This document shows, one piece after another, positions 45,626 to 54,278 of a DNA stretch of 64,000 bases. Each line of letters starts with the position of its first letter. Position 1 is the first letter of the stretch. The notes under the pieces were generated by a model. It had not been told where the DNA came from. It worked only from the letters and a program-made list of their open reading frames with translations, and did not search any database. The stretch covers positions 1,860,001 to 1,924,000 of the forward strand of contig OZ006972.1 in the NCBI GenBank assembly GCA_963931255.1, written 5' to 3'. The stretch comes from CALUVN01 sp944323595. Lineage in GTDB: Bacteria; Cyanobacteriota; Vampirovibrionia; Gastranaerophilales; Gastranaerophilaceae. The position numbers were made by a program, and so were the translations under genes.

Positions 45626-46426
45626 TTAAAGGGTTGCTATTATTGCAGATATCAGTTTTTTGAATTTGGACTTTGACTGATTTGTAACATCAATTACTTC
45701 TTCGTGCGAAAGTGAAGTACTGCTGACTCCGCTGGCTGCATTTGATATACAGCTGATGCCCAGAACATCCATTTTGCAATAATTTGCAACAATAGCTTCC
45801 GGAACTGTAGACATTCCTACAGCGTCTGCACCTATAATTCTTGCCATACGGATTTCTGCCGGTGTTTCGTAGCTCGGTCCGCTGTTTGCAAGATAAACAC
45901 CTTTTTGAAGTGCAATTCCAAGTTTTTCTGCGCAACTTTCTGCAACAGTAACGAGTTTTTTCTTGTATATTTCACTCATATCAGGAAATCTTTCTCCGAG
46001 TGAATCGTCATTTGTTCCCAATAGCGGATTGCTGCCCATATTATTAATATGATCTGTTATAATCATTAAATCAGAGGGCTTAAAATTCTCATTTACAGCG
46101 CCGGCTGCGTTTGTAAGAATAAGCGTTTTGACGCCGAGCTTTTTCATTACTTTTACAGGATAGGTTATCTCCTGCATAGTGTGCCCTTCGTAAAAGTGAT
46201 TGCGTCCCTGCATCATTACTATCTGTTTCCCGCTGATTTCCGCAAAAACAAGCCGTCCTTTGTGTCCTTTTACTGTTGATTTTATAAAATTGGGGATTTC
46301 GCTGTATGGTATTGCAATGTCGCAGTGTTCATCTGCAAATTCTCCTAATCCTGAGCCTAAAATTATGCCAATTTCAGGTGAAAAATTATTAGTTTTTTCT
46401 TTAAGGTATTTAATTGTTTCTTCCAT
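45626..46426 (-). CDS. punA: Purine nucleoside phosphorylase
   Basis: This enzyme splits purine nucleosides (guanosine, inosine) with phosphate for base salvage. The 266-aa protein starts at 46426, where AGGGGAG lies five bases upstream; an earlier in-frame start lacks one. Family motifs are IILGSGLGEFAD, GRNHFYEGHTMQEITYP, LTNAAGAVNENFKPSDLMII and GADAVGMSTVPEAIVA with the base-binding residues, and CISNAASG. It is the trimeric low-molecular-mass type. It lies downstream of the omega-like gene with an apparent terminator between. upp, across the divergent promoter, is also a salvage gene. Confidence 0.93.
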   Translation of the reverse strand: MEETIKYLKEKTNNFSPEIGIILGSGLGEFADEHCDIAIPYSEIPNFIKSTVKGHKGRLVFAEISGKQIVMMQGRNHFYEGHTMQEITYPVKVMKKLGVKTLILTNAAGAVNENFKPSDLMIITDHINNMGSNPLLGTNDDSLGERFPDMSEIYKKKLVTVAESCAEKLGIALQKGVYLANSGPSYETPAEIRMARIIGADAVGMSTVPEAIVANYCKMDVLGISCISNAASGVSSTSLSHEEVIDVTNQSKSKFKKLISAIIATL

Positions 46427-46445
46427 ATCCACTCCCCTTAGACAC

Positions 46446-46481
46446 AAAAACACAAGAGCCCGTTGGAACCCTTGTGTTTTT
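46446..46481 (-). terminator. Hairpin with T-tract between rpoZ and punA
   Basis: An 11-bp stem (AAAAACACAAG at 46446-46456, complement at 46471-46481) with a 14-base loop lies just upstream of the punA ribosome binding site. On the minus strand the stem ends in TTTTT. It may end the omega transcript or attenuate read-through into punA. Confidence 0.65.
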
Positions 46482-46491
46482 CTTTTAAAAT

Positions 46492-46731
46492 TTAACCTAC
46501 CAATCTGTTATCGTCAGCTTCTGAAGCTTTTACCATAATTGCGTGTTCAACAGGATTTTCTTTTTTGTATCCGTTTTCAAAATTTTCTTCAAAGCCGTAT
46601 TCATCGCGTGCTTTTTTAGCCTGAGTTTCATCAACAAGTTTTTTAGCCAGTTCTGCTATTTCATATACAAGTTGATATCTGTTTTCTGTATTTTCATTCA
46701 AATCCCACGCTACTTTAATTATTTGATCCAT
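46492..46731 (-). CDS. rpoZ: Omega-like RNA polymerase subunit
   Basis: Omega stabilises the RNA polymerase beta' subunit. This 79-aa protein contains the core of the omega/Rpb6 fold: NRYQLVYEIAELAKKLVDE (compare NRFDLVLVAARRARQ) and, after an insert, NPVEHAIMVKASE (compare P-x-x-x-A-L-x-E-I). It is a divergent member, so the call rests on the two spaced motifs and length. It is transcribed away from the MCE gene. Confidence 0.7.
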   Translation of the reverse strand: MDQIIKVAWDLNENTENRYQLVYEIAELAKKLVDETQAKKARDEYGFEENFENGYKKENPVEHAIMVKASEADDNRLVG

Positions 46732-46823
46732 TTTATAAACCTCTTTTCTTAGATTAGAATTAATATATTAATAATATAATATAAAAAATTTTTTGACAAG
46801 TGGTAAAAATTACGTATTCCATG

Positions 46824-46829
46824 TATAAT
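46824..46829 (+). promoter_or_regulatory. -10 element directly before the MCE gene (leaderless start)
   Basis: A perfect TATAAT ends eight bases before the A of the ATG at 46837, so transcription should begin at or beside the start codon. No Shine-Dalgarno sequence can be present on such an mRNA. An upstream TTGACA (46793-46798) is 25 bases away, too far for a standard promoter. Confidence 0.5.
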
Positions 46830-46836
46830 AGAGCGT

Positions 46837-47469
46837 ATGAATAGTTCTAAAGAAAATATTCGTTTATATCATTGGATTGAATTTTTAGTATGGTTTCTTA
46901 TTTTATGTATTGTTATAGTAGGTTTCAGGTATACGCGATACAAACATATCAAGCAGCTGGCTACGTATCAGATATTTTTGCAGGATGTCGACGGGCTTAT
47001 TGTCGGTTCTCCTGTTAAATATATGGGGGTGCAGGTTGGACATATCCAGAAGATTAAAATCCTTACAAATGAAGTTTATATCAAATTTGTAATAACTGAA
47101 AAGGGGTTTAAATTACCGCAGGGAGCTATAGCAACTGTGGAATTCAGCGGTTTGGGCGGGTCTAAATCTCTTGAAATTTTCCCTCCTACTCCTGAAAGTA
47201 AAAGTAGTAAAAAATTAATTGCAATAAAGGACACAAACCGACTCAGCGCGACTGTTTGGAGATTAAATGATATGTTTGATAAGATAGGGGCTATTTCCGT
47301 TAAATTATCAACATTTGCAAATGATGCAGGTATCCTTTCAACTTCAGCCGAACAGGTCGATATAAAGAAAATTCTTGATAATTTGGATGTTTTTGATGAA
47401 AAGATTGACAAGTATAATAATGAAAAACAAGTTTTTAAAGATAAAATGAAGGAGTTAAAAAATGAATAG
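46837..47469 (+). CDS. MlaD-type MCE domain protein
   Basis: MCE (MlaD) proteins bind phospholipids and link ABC transporters to lipid traffic between membranes. The 210-aa protein has one N-terminal membrane helix (residues 14-36, FLVWFLILCIVIVGF) and an MCE domain (about 42-120) with QDVDGLIVGSPVKYMGVQVG and FSGLGGSKSLEIFPP, the two motifs typical of the family. The tail is a charged helix. It overlaps upp by eight bases. The MlaE/MlaF partners are not in the window. Confidence 0.88.
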   Translation: MNSSKENIRLYHWIEFLVWFLILCIVIVGFRYTRYKHIKQLATYQIFLQDVDGLIVGSPVKYMGVQVGHIQKIKILTNEVYIKFVITEKGFKLPQGAIATVEFSGLGGSKSLEIFPPTPESKSSKKLIAIKDTNRLSATVWRLNDMFDKIGAISVKLSTFANDAGILSTSAEQVDIKKILDNLDVFDEKIDKYNNEKQVFKDKMKELKNE

Positions 47470-48112
47470 CGAAAAAGTAAGAATTATCTCCAATCCTGTT
47501 GTACTTTTGAATTTATGCACAATGCGTGATGCTAAGACCGACAGTCAAGGGGTTAGAATTGCAACAAGAAAAATTACAAGATGTCTTTTGTATGAGGCAA
47601 CAAGTAATTTGCCGCTTGTCGAAAAAGAAATTACGACACCCGTCGCTACATTTAAGGCTAAAACTGTTGATCCGGATATTAACTTAATTATCTCACCGAT
47701 ATTAAGAGCCGGATTAATTTTTACGGACGAAGCAATTGATATTCTTCCTCAGGCTTGCATAAGACATATCGGAATGTACAGGGATGAAAAAACGCTGAAG
47801 CCGATATGGTACTATAACAAGGTTCCTATGGAGGCTCCAAATCCCGAAAAATTCTATATTTATATAACAGATCCTATGCTAGCAACAGGAAATTCTCTTC
47901 TTGAAGCTATTAAGTTGTATGCTGATAAGGGTATTCCTATAGATAATATTAAAGTTATTTGTATTATTGCTGCACCGGAGGGAATTGAAAATATACAAAA
48001 GCATTATCCGGATATTGAAATTATCACTGCGGCTGTAGATGATCATCTTAATGAAAAGGGTTATATTGTTCCGGGTATGGGCGATGCCGGTGATAGAATC
48101 TTTAATACTTAG
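47462..48112 (+). CDS. upp: Uracil phosphoribosyltransferase
   Basis: Upp makes UMP from uracil and PRPP for pyrimidine salvage. The 216-aa protein has the PRPP loop YITDPMLATGNSLLEAI and the uracil-binding C-terminus ending GYIVPGMGDAGDRIFNT (compare PGLGDAGDR). SPILRAGLIFTD is also conserved. Length is typical. It is coupled to the upstream MCE gene, and an intrinsic terminator follows. Confidence 0.95.
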   Translation: MNSEKVRIISNPVVLLNLCTMRDAKTDSQGVRIATRKITRCLLYEATSNLPLVEKEITTPVATFKAKTVDPDINLIISPILRAGLIFTDEAIDILPQACIRHIGMYRDEKTLKPIWYYNKVPMEAPNPEKFYIYITDPMLATGNSLLEAIKLYADKGIPIDNIKVICIIAAPEGIENIQKHYPDIEIITAAVDDHLNEKGYIVPGMGDAGDRIFNT

Positions 48113-48147
48113 TTTTACAATTTAAAATTTGTAAAAATTCTTTAACA

Positions 48148-48190
48148 AATAACGGTATTTTTTAAAGTTTACACAAAAAATGCCGTTATT
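48148..48190 (+). terminator. Intrinsic terminator after upp
   Basis: A 16-bp stem with one G-T pair (AATAACGGTATTTTTT at 48148-48163, partner 48175-48190) is followed by TTTATTTG. Confidence 0.9.
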
Positions 48191-48226
48191 TTTATTTGTG
48201 TAGAAGAATATTTACAGGAGCTCAAA

Positions 48227-50647
48227 ATGGTTTACAGAGTTGAAGGTAATAAATCATCTTCCAGAGTGGAACAGCAAAATAAGAAGAAAAATCCTGAGGT
48301 ACAGGGCTATACAGTCCAATCAGGCGATACTATGCAAAAGCTTATAAAGGCTTTCAATTTTAAAAATGAACAGGAATTCAGAAAATATTTTGGACTGAGC
48401 GGTACTGCAAAACTAAAAGCAGGTCAGGTCTTGAAAGCACCTACTACCCCTCTTGAAACTACTTTTACGGCAATTTCAAGAAAGTACAACATGTCTATAG
48501 CTGATTTAAAGGCGCTTAATCCTCAAATCGAAAATTTTGATGTGCTTAAGAAAGATACGCCTATTAATACGCCAATCAGACCTTTTGATAAAAAAGATAA
48601 TGCCACTGCATTGCAAACAAAACCTAAAAAAGAAACGGTCAAATCCTCAGACCATTCACCTAAACCGGTTATGACAGATGTTCAGGATAATCCAAAGGCA
48701 CCTCTTATTCAGCCGGAGGAAATAGCTGCGGCTTTGAAAAAATCAGGAAATAAGTGGGGCGCCGTTAATAAAAAAGCTTTTAAAGAACCGTTTAGCAAAA
48801 TTAATAAGAATAATGTAATTGATGTTATAAAATCATACGATGAAATTTCCAAAGGTGAATCTTTACTAGAGATGATTTGTGATGAGGTCACAAACTCTGA
48901 AGAAGACAGGAAAAATGCTGTTACAAAATTGTTTAACACTCTTTGTGAAAAGGTGGGACCTAATATAGCTACGCAGGAGATTAAGGAGCAATTTTTCAAA
49001 GAATTGGATGATGAATTTGATTCGTTATTCTGGGTTTCTACAGGTAAGATGGACAAAATTGTTAATCAAATGATTGAGGCGTACAAAGAACCTAAAAATT
49101 ATACAATGGACGCTCCCGGGGAGACATCAGGTGTAGACAAACACGGTTTCCCTGTATCAAATAACAAAACCACAGTTCATTTGCGAAACGGGAAAACCCG
49201 TACAGTAGCAGAACTTAGAAACGGTGCTAACAAAACTGCACAAAATACAGGTGCTACGGTTTCACGACCTGAACCGGTTCTTGATGCAAACGGTAAAATC
49301 GTTGCCGATGTAAGAGAATTTGAGCCGACACAGCAGGGAAGCCTCAGCGGTAATACGATTATTGTAAATGCAGGACACGGCGGTTATAATCCGAATAACG
49401 GAGTATTTGATATCGGAACATACGCAGATGATGCTAAGGGTAAGTTAATAGAAGAATGGTATAAAAATAAAAACTTTGTTGATGAAATTATACCGGCTCT
49501 GCAGGCTCAGGGCGCAAAAGTAATTTATATGAACGGTTCCGCCGCAAATGTTATGAATGCTAAACGTCAATATCGTGATGCTGATTTGTTTATCAGTATT
49601 CACTGTGATTCAAATCCAGATAAAACCAAAAATGGTCAGACAATTTTATATAAAGGTACAAGTGACGCAGGGAAAAAACTTGCTTCAATTACTGAAAGTC
49701 ATTTGGAACAGCATGATTGGATAGCTGCAGATTCATGCAAGACAAGAGTTAATAATTCACTGGGCGTATTGAATGCTGTTCCTGATATGCCGTCAATATT
49801 AATTGAAACAGGTTTTCAATCTAACCCTAAAGATTTGGCAAATATTGACTCTCAAACTTTCAGAAGCGGTTTTGCGAAACATCTTACGGATGCGGTTGTT
49901 GAATATTTAAATCCTGATTCTGTCGGAACTGTTGAAACTTCTGCCGAGCGTACAAGTGCTATCGCGGATGTAGAATCTCTTTCCGATGTAGCTGATGTTT
50001 TAGACGTTAGTGAAGATTTTATTATGAAGTTGAAAAGAGTTGAAGATAACGGAGAATTGGATGACGATGAATTCCATAACACCCGTTATCGTGATAATGC
50101 CGGAAATCTTACTATCGGCATAGGACATCTTTGGCGCGAGGGTGAAGATACAAAACTCAGTGATGAAGAGGTTTGCCAACTTCTTGCTAAAGATTTAACA
50201 AAAGCAGAAAATGAATTGATAAAACTTCTTGGCAAAGAAGCTTATAACAAACTTCCTCAAAGTCTCAGGGAAGCGCTCCTTGATATGACTTTTAATAAAG
50301 GTGCCGGTATTATTAAAAATACCTCCGGAATGGTTTGGGCGCTCAAAAATGAACGTTATGAGGGCGCAATCTGTAAGATGACAAATAACACGTCTACAAA
50401 AACCAAGAAAGAAATGAGCGGTTTGAGCAAACGCAGATTGTTTGACATGTCTTTAGCTGCAGAAATGTATGACGGTAATCCTCCTGCATCGGTTTTGAGA
50501 ACCGCACAAAAGGTTTATAACCGCGGCATTGAGTTACTCAAAAAGGAATGCAAGACAAAGGGCTGGAATTTTGAAAACCAGCTTGCCGGATATAATAAAG
50601 ATGTCCAAAGGTACTGGGGTGATAAAATTAAACTCCATGAAATTTAG
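48227..50647 (+). CDS. LysM - N-acetylmuramoyl-L-alanine amidase - lysozyme fusion
   Basis: This 806-aa protein combines cell-wall binding with two cell-wall hydrolases. Two LysM-like segments (YTVQSGDTMQKLIKAFNF, residues about 28-45; and FTAISRKYNMSIADLKALNP, about 82-105) come first, then an undefined helical region. An Amidase_3 domain (about 375-565) follows, with zinc ligands His384 (NAGHGG), Glu near 406 and His458 (SIHCDS), and catalytic Glu527 (LIETGF). A T4-type GH24 lysozyme domain (about 595-745) ends it, with Glu606 and YRDNAGNLTIGIGH. No signal peptide is visible; export may be by another route. Dual cleavage of glycan and stem peptide is inferred. GGAG precedes the start. Confidence 0.88.
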   Translation: MVYRVEGNKSSSRVEQQNKKKNPEVQGYTVQSGDTMQKLIKAFNFKNEQEFRKYFGLSGTAKLKAGQVLKAPTTPLETTFTAISRKYNMSIADLKALNPQIENFDVLKKDTPINTPIRPFDKKDNATALQTKPKKETVKSSDHSPKPVMTDVQDNPKAPLIQPEEIAAALKKSGNKWGAVNKKAFKEPFSKINKNNVIDVIKSYDEISKGESLLEMICDEVTNSEEDRKNAVTKLFNTLCEKVGPNIATQEIKEQFFKELDDEFDSLFWVSTGKMDKIVNQMIEAYKEPKNYTMDAPGETSGVDKHGFPVSNNKTTVHLRNGKTRTVAELRNGANKTAQNTGATVSRPEPVLDANGKIVADVREFEPTQQGSLSGNTIIVNAGHGGYNPNNGVFDIGTYADDAKGKLIEEWYKNKNFVDEIIPALQAQGAKVIYMNGSAANVMNAKRQYRDADLFISIHCDSNPDKTKNGQTILYKGTSDAGKKLASITESHLEQHDWIAADSCKTRVNNSLGVLNAVPDMPSILIETGFQSNPKDLANIDSQTFRSGFAKHLTDAVVEYLNPDSVGTVETSAERTSAIADVESLSDVADVLDVSEDFIMKLKRVEDNGELDDDEFHNTRYRDNAGNLTIGIGHLWREGEDTKLSDEEVCQLLAKDLTKAENELIKLLGKEAYNKLPQSLREALLDMTFNKGAGIIKNTSGMVWALKNERYEGAICKMTNNTSTKTKKEMSGLSKRRLFDMSLAAEMYDGNPPASVLRTAQKVYNRGIELLKKECKTKGWNFENQLAGYNKDVQRYWGDKIKLHEI

Positions 50648-50673
50648 TTTACCACCGCTGTGTAACAGGTTTG

Positions 50674-51630
50674 CTATGCGTAAATTTTAATTTCACCAAC
50701 TACATCGCCATGGACAGTTTTGATTAATTTAGGAATTTCAATTTCACCCCAGTGGAGATTGTTGATTGACTGCATTGCAACAAGTTCTCTTGCTTTCATA
50801 TTGCAGTCGGAAATTTTTACCACGAACGCTTCTTCTTCTTTTGTATTCACAACTATACATAATCCGCCTGCTCCGACTTTTGCAACGATTCCGTCTGTCA
50901 AATCCATAATTTTGGTATCAGTTCTGTCCTCGCCGCCTATAAGATATGGATGGTTAAGAAATGCATTTTTAATTTTTTCATAACGCGGGTTGCAGAAAAG
51001 GTTTAAATATCCGTGCAGCATGTTTTCCAGCGGCATAGACATAATAGGAACCCCGCAGCCGTCTTTTGTCATCGGATATTCTTTTTTAAGCTGGCAAAGT
51101 TCTGTAATCTTCTTTTTAATCGCAATCTGAAGCGGGTGCTCAGGCTTATCGTAAGTCGTTAAATCCCAGTCATTCATTTTGCATAAGCCGAGCATCATTA
51201 TGTGTTTGCCTGAACAGTTGTTTTGTAAAACTGATTCGGTTTTATTTTCCATAACAAGTTTCATCTGTTCGGTTTTAGAAAGAGGTTTCAGAAGTCCGCA
51301 TTTTAATGCGCTTTCATCCAGCCCTATTTTTTCAAGAAGCTGTTTCGCTGTTTTTACATGCACTTCTTCTCCTGCATGTGAGCCGCAGCATAAGGCAATT
51401 TCTTCTTCTGTCATATTGTAACGTATATCCATTCCGTAATCTATGAGCAGGGCTGCCTGAAGCGGCTTCCCGCAGGAACGGAGAAAGAACGGATATTTTT
51501 TGTCATCTCCTGTAAAATCAAATGCACGTTCTTTATTTGCAAGGACTACAAAGCCAAAGTGTTCTTCGTCTGCAAGTCCGTCACGTAAATATTCAACTAA
51601 TAATTGTGGATCGTTATTCTTCATCATCAT
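50674..51630 (-). CDS. Asparaginase (rhizobial/type II thermolabile family)
   Basis: The enzyme hydrolyses L-asparagine to aspartate and ammonia. The 318-aa protein matches the ReAII-like family (PF06089) with SCGKPLQAALLID, CCGSHAGEEVHV (motif C-x-S-H-x-G-E), NNCSGKHIMML and GAGGLCIVV. This is unrelated to the EcAI/EcAII asparaginases. The start codons ATGATGATG overlap the end of the preceding gene, so the two are coupled. Confidence 0.88.
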   Translation of the reverse strand: MMMKNNDPQLLVEYLRDGLADEEHFGFVVLANKERAFDFTGDDKKYPFFLRSCGKPLQAALLIDYGMDIRYNMTEEEIALCCGSHAGEEVHVKTAKQLLEKIGLDESALKCGLLKPLSKTEQMKLVMENKTESVLQNNCSGKHIMMLGLCKMNDWDLTTYDKPEHPLQIAIKKKITELCQLKKEYPMTKDGCGVPIMSMPLENMLHGYLNLFCNPRYEKIKNAFLNHPYLIGGEDRTDTKIMDLTDGIVAKVGAGGLCIVVNTKEEEAFVVKISDCNMKARELVAMQSINNLHWGEIEIPKLIKTVHGDVVGEIKIYA

Positions 51631-52354
51631 CTTTTTTCACCAAACTCAAAAGCCTTTCTAATTTTAACTTCAACTTTTTATTTTCATCTTTTAATACGCT
51701 TAATTCATCGCGTTCAGACTGCGTGTAATCAATTGTGCGCAATGAATTCTGTTTAGCCGTACAATCTAAAACAAATCGAGTCTTTGCTTCATTTTTCAGT
51801 GTTACAGCATATTTTAAATCTTTATCGGAAATGCACCCTTTTTGTAATAATAAGGTTCCGATTTTTCTGTCTGATTTTTCAATTTGTGATAGAACATCTT
51901 GTAACTGCTCTTCGGTAATAATTCCTGTTTTTACGAAGTATTCGCCTATTCTGATTTTTCCTGAGAGAAACAACGCCATTGCATCAATTTTTTTTGAAAG
52001 TGGCTGTTCAAGATATCCCTGTTCTATGCAGAATATAAAATATTTAGCGGCTTCTTCAAGTGAAAAGTAGGAATTAAGCGAGATGTCAGCAATGGAAAAA
52101 TTTTCTTCGCAGTATTGCAGAAAATTATAAATATTACTGTCCCAGCCGCATTTGTGTTCTGAAAGCTCCAAGCGTCCGTTGTAAGTTAGTATGGGTGAAT
52201 AGAGCGCGAATATTTCTGTGTGATTTGTACATGCTGCATCTTCCGATAAACTTTGACAAATGTTTGCAGCAAGACTTTCGCAAATACATTCTCTTACCCA
52301 TAGCGGGAAAGACTCTATACTCTCCATAAATGTTTCAAATAAATTCCTTTTCAC
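51614..52354 (-). CDS. Unknown protein with MshEN-like domain and coiled coil, 246 aa
   Basis: The C-terminal half contains GKIRIGEYFVKTGIITEEQL and KIGTLLLQKGCISDKDL, the repeated l-G-x-x-L-v-x-x-G-x-I-t-x-x-x-L pattern of MshEN domains (type II secretion/type IV pilus ATPase N-termini and c-di-GMP-linked proteins). A charged coiled coil (residues about 205-240) follows. The N-terminal 120 residues, rich in Cys and acidic residues, are unlike anything I know. There is no ATPase domain, so it is not a pilus motor. It precedes the asparaginase gene. Confidence 0.6.
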   Translation of the reverse strand: MKRNLFETFMESIESFPLWVRECICESLAANICQSLSEDAACTNHTEIFALYSPILTYNGRLELSEHKCGWDSNIYNFLQYCEENFSIADISLNSYFSLEEAAKYFIFCIEQGYLEQPLSKKIDAMALFLSGKIRIGEYFVKTGIITEEQLQDVLSQIEKSDRKIGTLLLQKGCISDKDLKYAVTLKNEAKTRFVLDCTAKQNSLRTIDYTQSERDELSVLKDENKKLKLKLERLLSLVKKDDDEE

Positions 52355-52522
52355 TGCATTCTCTCAACAATATATAGCAATCTTTATTTTAAAACATTAT
52401 ATTAAACTTTGCAATAAATTTAAAAAAATTTTTTACCTACTTTCTGCTATTGATTTATATAAAACAAGATTGTAAAATAGGTATATCGGATAGTATTAAC
52501 AGATATGGAATTACGGGGAATT

Positions 52523-53725
52523 ATGAACATTTCAAAAGAGACAGTACGTAAAATAATAATTTTTATACTTACTATTATAGGTATTGCTACAACAATAAAG
52601 CTTGCGGTTATATATTATAATGCCAATTTTAATCCTTATGCACTTGCAAGCTTTTGTTCTATAAATGATTTTATTGATTGCGACGGTATTGCAAAAACTA
52701 CTGAATCGCAATTTTTTGGTATACCGCTTGCTTACTGGGGATTATTTTTATATTCATTTATACTGCTGATGCTTTTTGCGGGCAAACTGAAAAATTTCCG
52801 GTTATTAAAGTTTCTTGAAGTTTTTAAAAATCCGTTGAGTTATATTTCGATGCTCGGGCTGATTGCTTTTATTATTTCAATGAGTTTGCTGTGCATCAGT
52901 TTGTTTGAAATCAAGAAAATCTGTGTACTATGTGCATTTACTTATATTTTAAATTTACTTATAAGTATTGTTGCAACTGATTTTAAAAATAAAGGCTGGG
53001 TTGGTGAATTTAAAACCTGCGTGGCTGATTTTTTTGATGCAGTGAAAAATAAAGCATATTTGATTGCTTTTATATGCGTAATGCTTGCTGCCGGCGGATT
53101 TTTAGTCTGGACAGGTACAAGTTATAAATTTGCACCTCAGGTAAAAAGACAAAAGCAGTTTAAAGAATTTTTTGCAAGCAAACATAATCAGTATGCTGTT
53201 TCCGGAAATGTTTTAGGCGAAAAAGATGCCCCGCTTAAGGTGCATGTTTATACAGATTATATGTGCCCTATTTGTTCTGTCTACAATATCATGATTCATA
53301 AACTTGCAAAGGAACTCAAAGGTATAGAAATCATTCACCATGATTTGCCGTTGGATATGGAGTGCAACAAGTATTTAATCAGACCTTTCCACTTCGGTTC
53401 CTGCAGGATGGCACGTTATGCGCAGGCTGCTGAATTACAGGGAAAATTCTGGGATGTTAATTCTCTGTTTTTTGAGAAGAAACCGCAGTCTGATGAAGAA
53501 ATCAAAGCTATTGCGGATGAACTAGGTTTAAATTTTGATGAATTGAAAAAAGCTGCTGAAAGTAAAGCTGTGAATGATTCAATTTTGAAAAGTATTGACA
53601 GCGCATATTCACAAAAAATTGATGCAACACCTGCAATGAAAGTTGATGATGAAGTTGTTATCGGTTTAAAATCTTATGATGACTTAAAGGCTATATTGAT
53701 AAAACATGGAGCAAAGAAAAAATAA
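52523..53725 (+). CDS. VKOR-DsbA fusion, thiol oxidase system
   Basis: This 400-aa protein joins a vitamin K epoxide reductase domain (quinone-linked DsbB substitute) to a DsbA-like thioredoxin domain, the arrangement found in cyanobacteria. The VKOR part has membrane helices and Cys45, Cys53, Cys134 and Cys137 (CVLC). The periplasmic thioredoxin part has Cys248-x-x-Cys251 (CPIC). It should form disulfides in exported proteins. The start at MNISKETV (52523) is chosen over an upstream ATG six codons earlier because ACGGGGAA sits just before it. It overlaps queH by 20 bases. Confidence 0.92.
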   Translation: MNISKETVRKIIIFILTIIGIATTIKLAVIYYNANFNPYALASFCSINDFIDCDGIAKTTESQFFGIPLAYWGLFLYSFILLMLFAGKLKNFRLLKFLEVFKNPLSYISMLGLIAFIISMSLLCISLFEIKKICVLCAFTYILNLLISIVATDFKNKGWVGEFKTCVADFFDAVKNKAYLIAFICVMLAAGGFLVWTGTSYKFAPQVKRQKQFKEFFASKHNQYAVSGNVLGEKDAPLKVHVYTDYMCPICSVYNIMIHKLAKELKGIEIIHHDLPLDMECNKYLIRPFHFGSCRMARYAQAAELQGKFWDVNSLFFEKKPQSDEEIKAIADELGLNFDELKKAAESKAVNDSILKSIDSAYSQKIDATPAMKVDDEVVIGLKSYDDLKAILIKHGAKKK

Positions 53726-54257
53726 CAAAAAAATACTTCTTCACGCCTGTTGTGCAATATGTTCGGGATATCCAATCCGGTATCTCAGGGATAACGGGTA
53801 TGAGCCTGTAGTATATTTTTATAATCCTAATATTTATCCTCAAGATGAGTATCAACGACGTCTTGAGGCGCAGCGGCAATTATGTAAGCATTATGATGTT
53901 GAACTGGTAGAAGGCGAATATGAGCCGGATGATTTTTTCAATGCTGCAGCAGGGCTGGAGGATGAACCGGAAAGAGGTCTGCGTTGTGATAAGTGTTTTG
54001 AGCTAAGGCTTAAAAATACACTTAAAAAGGCTAAAGAATTGGGGATTGATACTATAACGACCTCTATTGTTATAAGTCCGCACAAAAATTACAGTAAAAT
54101 AACAGAAATAGGAACAAAGCTCTGTGGGGCTGAAAATATTAACTATCTCGGTATTGATTTCAAGAAAAAGGACGGTTTTCTGAAAACTAACATGATTTCC
54201 CGTGAACTTGGTTTATACAGACAAAATTATTGCGGATGCAAATTCAGTATTCGTTAG
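53706..54257 (+). CDS. queH: Epoxyqueuosine reductase QueH
   Basis: QueH performs the last step of queuosine synthesis in tRNA, reducing epoxyqueuosine. The 183-aa protein has the conserved cysteines for Fe-S and Fe sites: LLHACCAICSGYPIRYL (Cys15, Cys16, Cys19), RGLRCDKCFELRLKNT, and the end YCGCKFS. The YNPNIYPQDEYQRRLEAQ motif also matches. The gene overlaps the VKOR-DsbA gene. FolE2 at 13.5 kb supplies the same pathway's first intermediate. Confidence 0.94.
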   Translation: MEQRKNNKKILLHACCAICSGYPIRYLRDNGYEPVVYFYNPNIYPQDEYQRRLEAQRQLCKHYDVELVEGEYEPDDFFNAAAGLEDEPERGLRCDKCFELRLKNTLKKAKELGIDTITTSIVISPHKNYSKITEIGTKLCGAENINYLGIDFKKKDGFLKTNMISRELGLYRQNYCGCKFSIR

Positions 54258-54278
54258 TTTTTTATTTTTGCGTAAAAA

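Noticed and set aside
46793..46829. TTGACA as -35 for the MCE gene promoter
   Set aside because: The spacer to TATAAT is 25 bases; a standard promoter needs 16-19.
48227..50647. Prophage endolysin, because of the T4-type lysozyme domain
   Set aside because: No phage structural, integrase or holin gene is near, and the LysM-amidase parts are typical of cellular enzymes.
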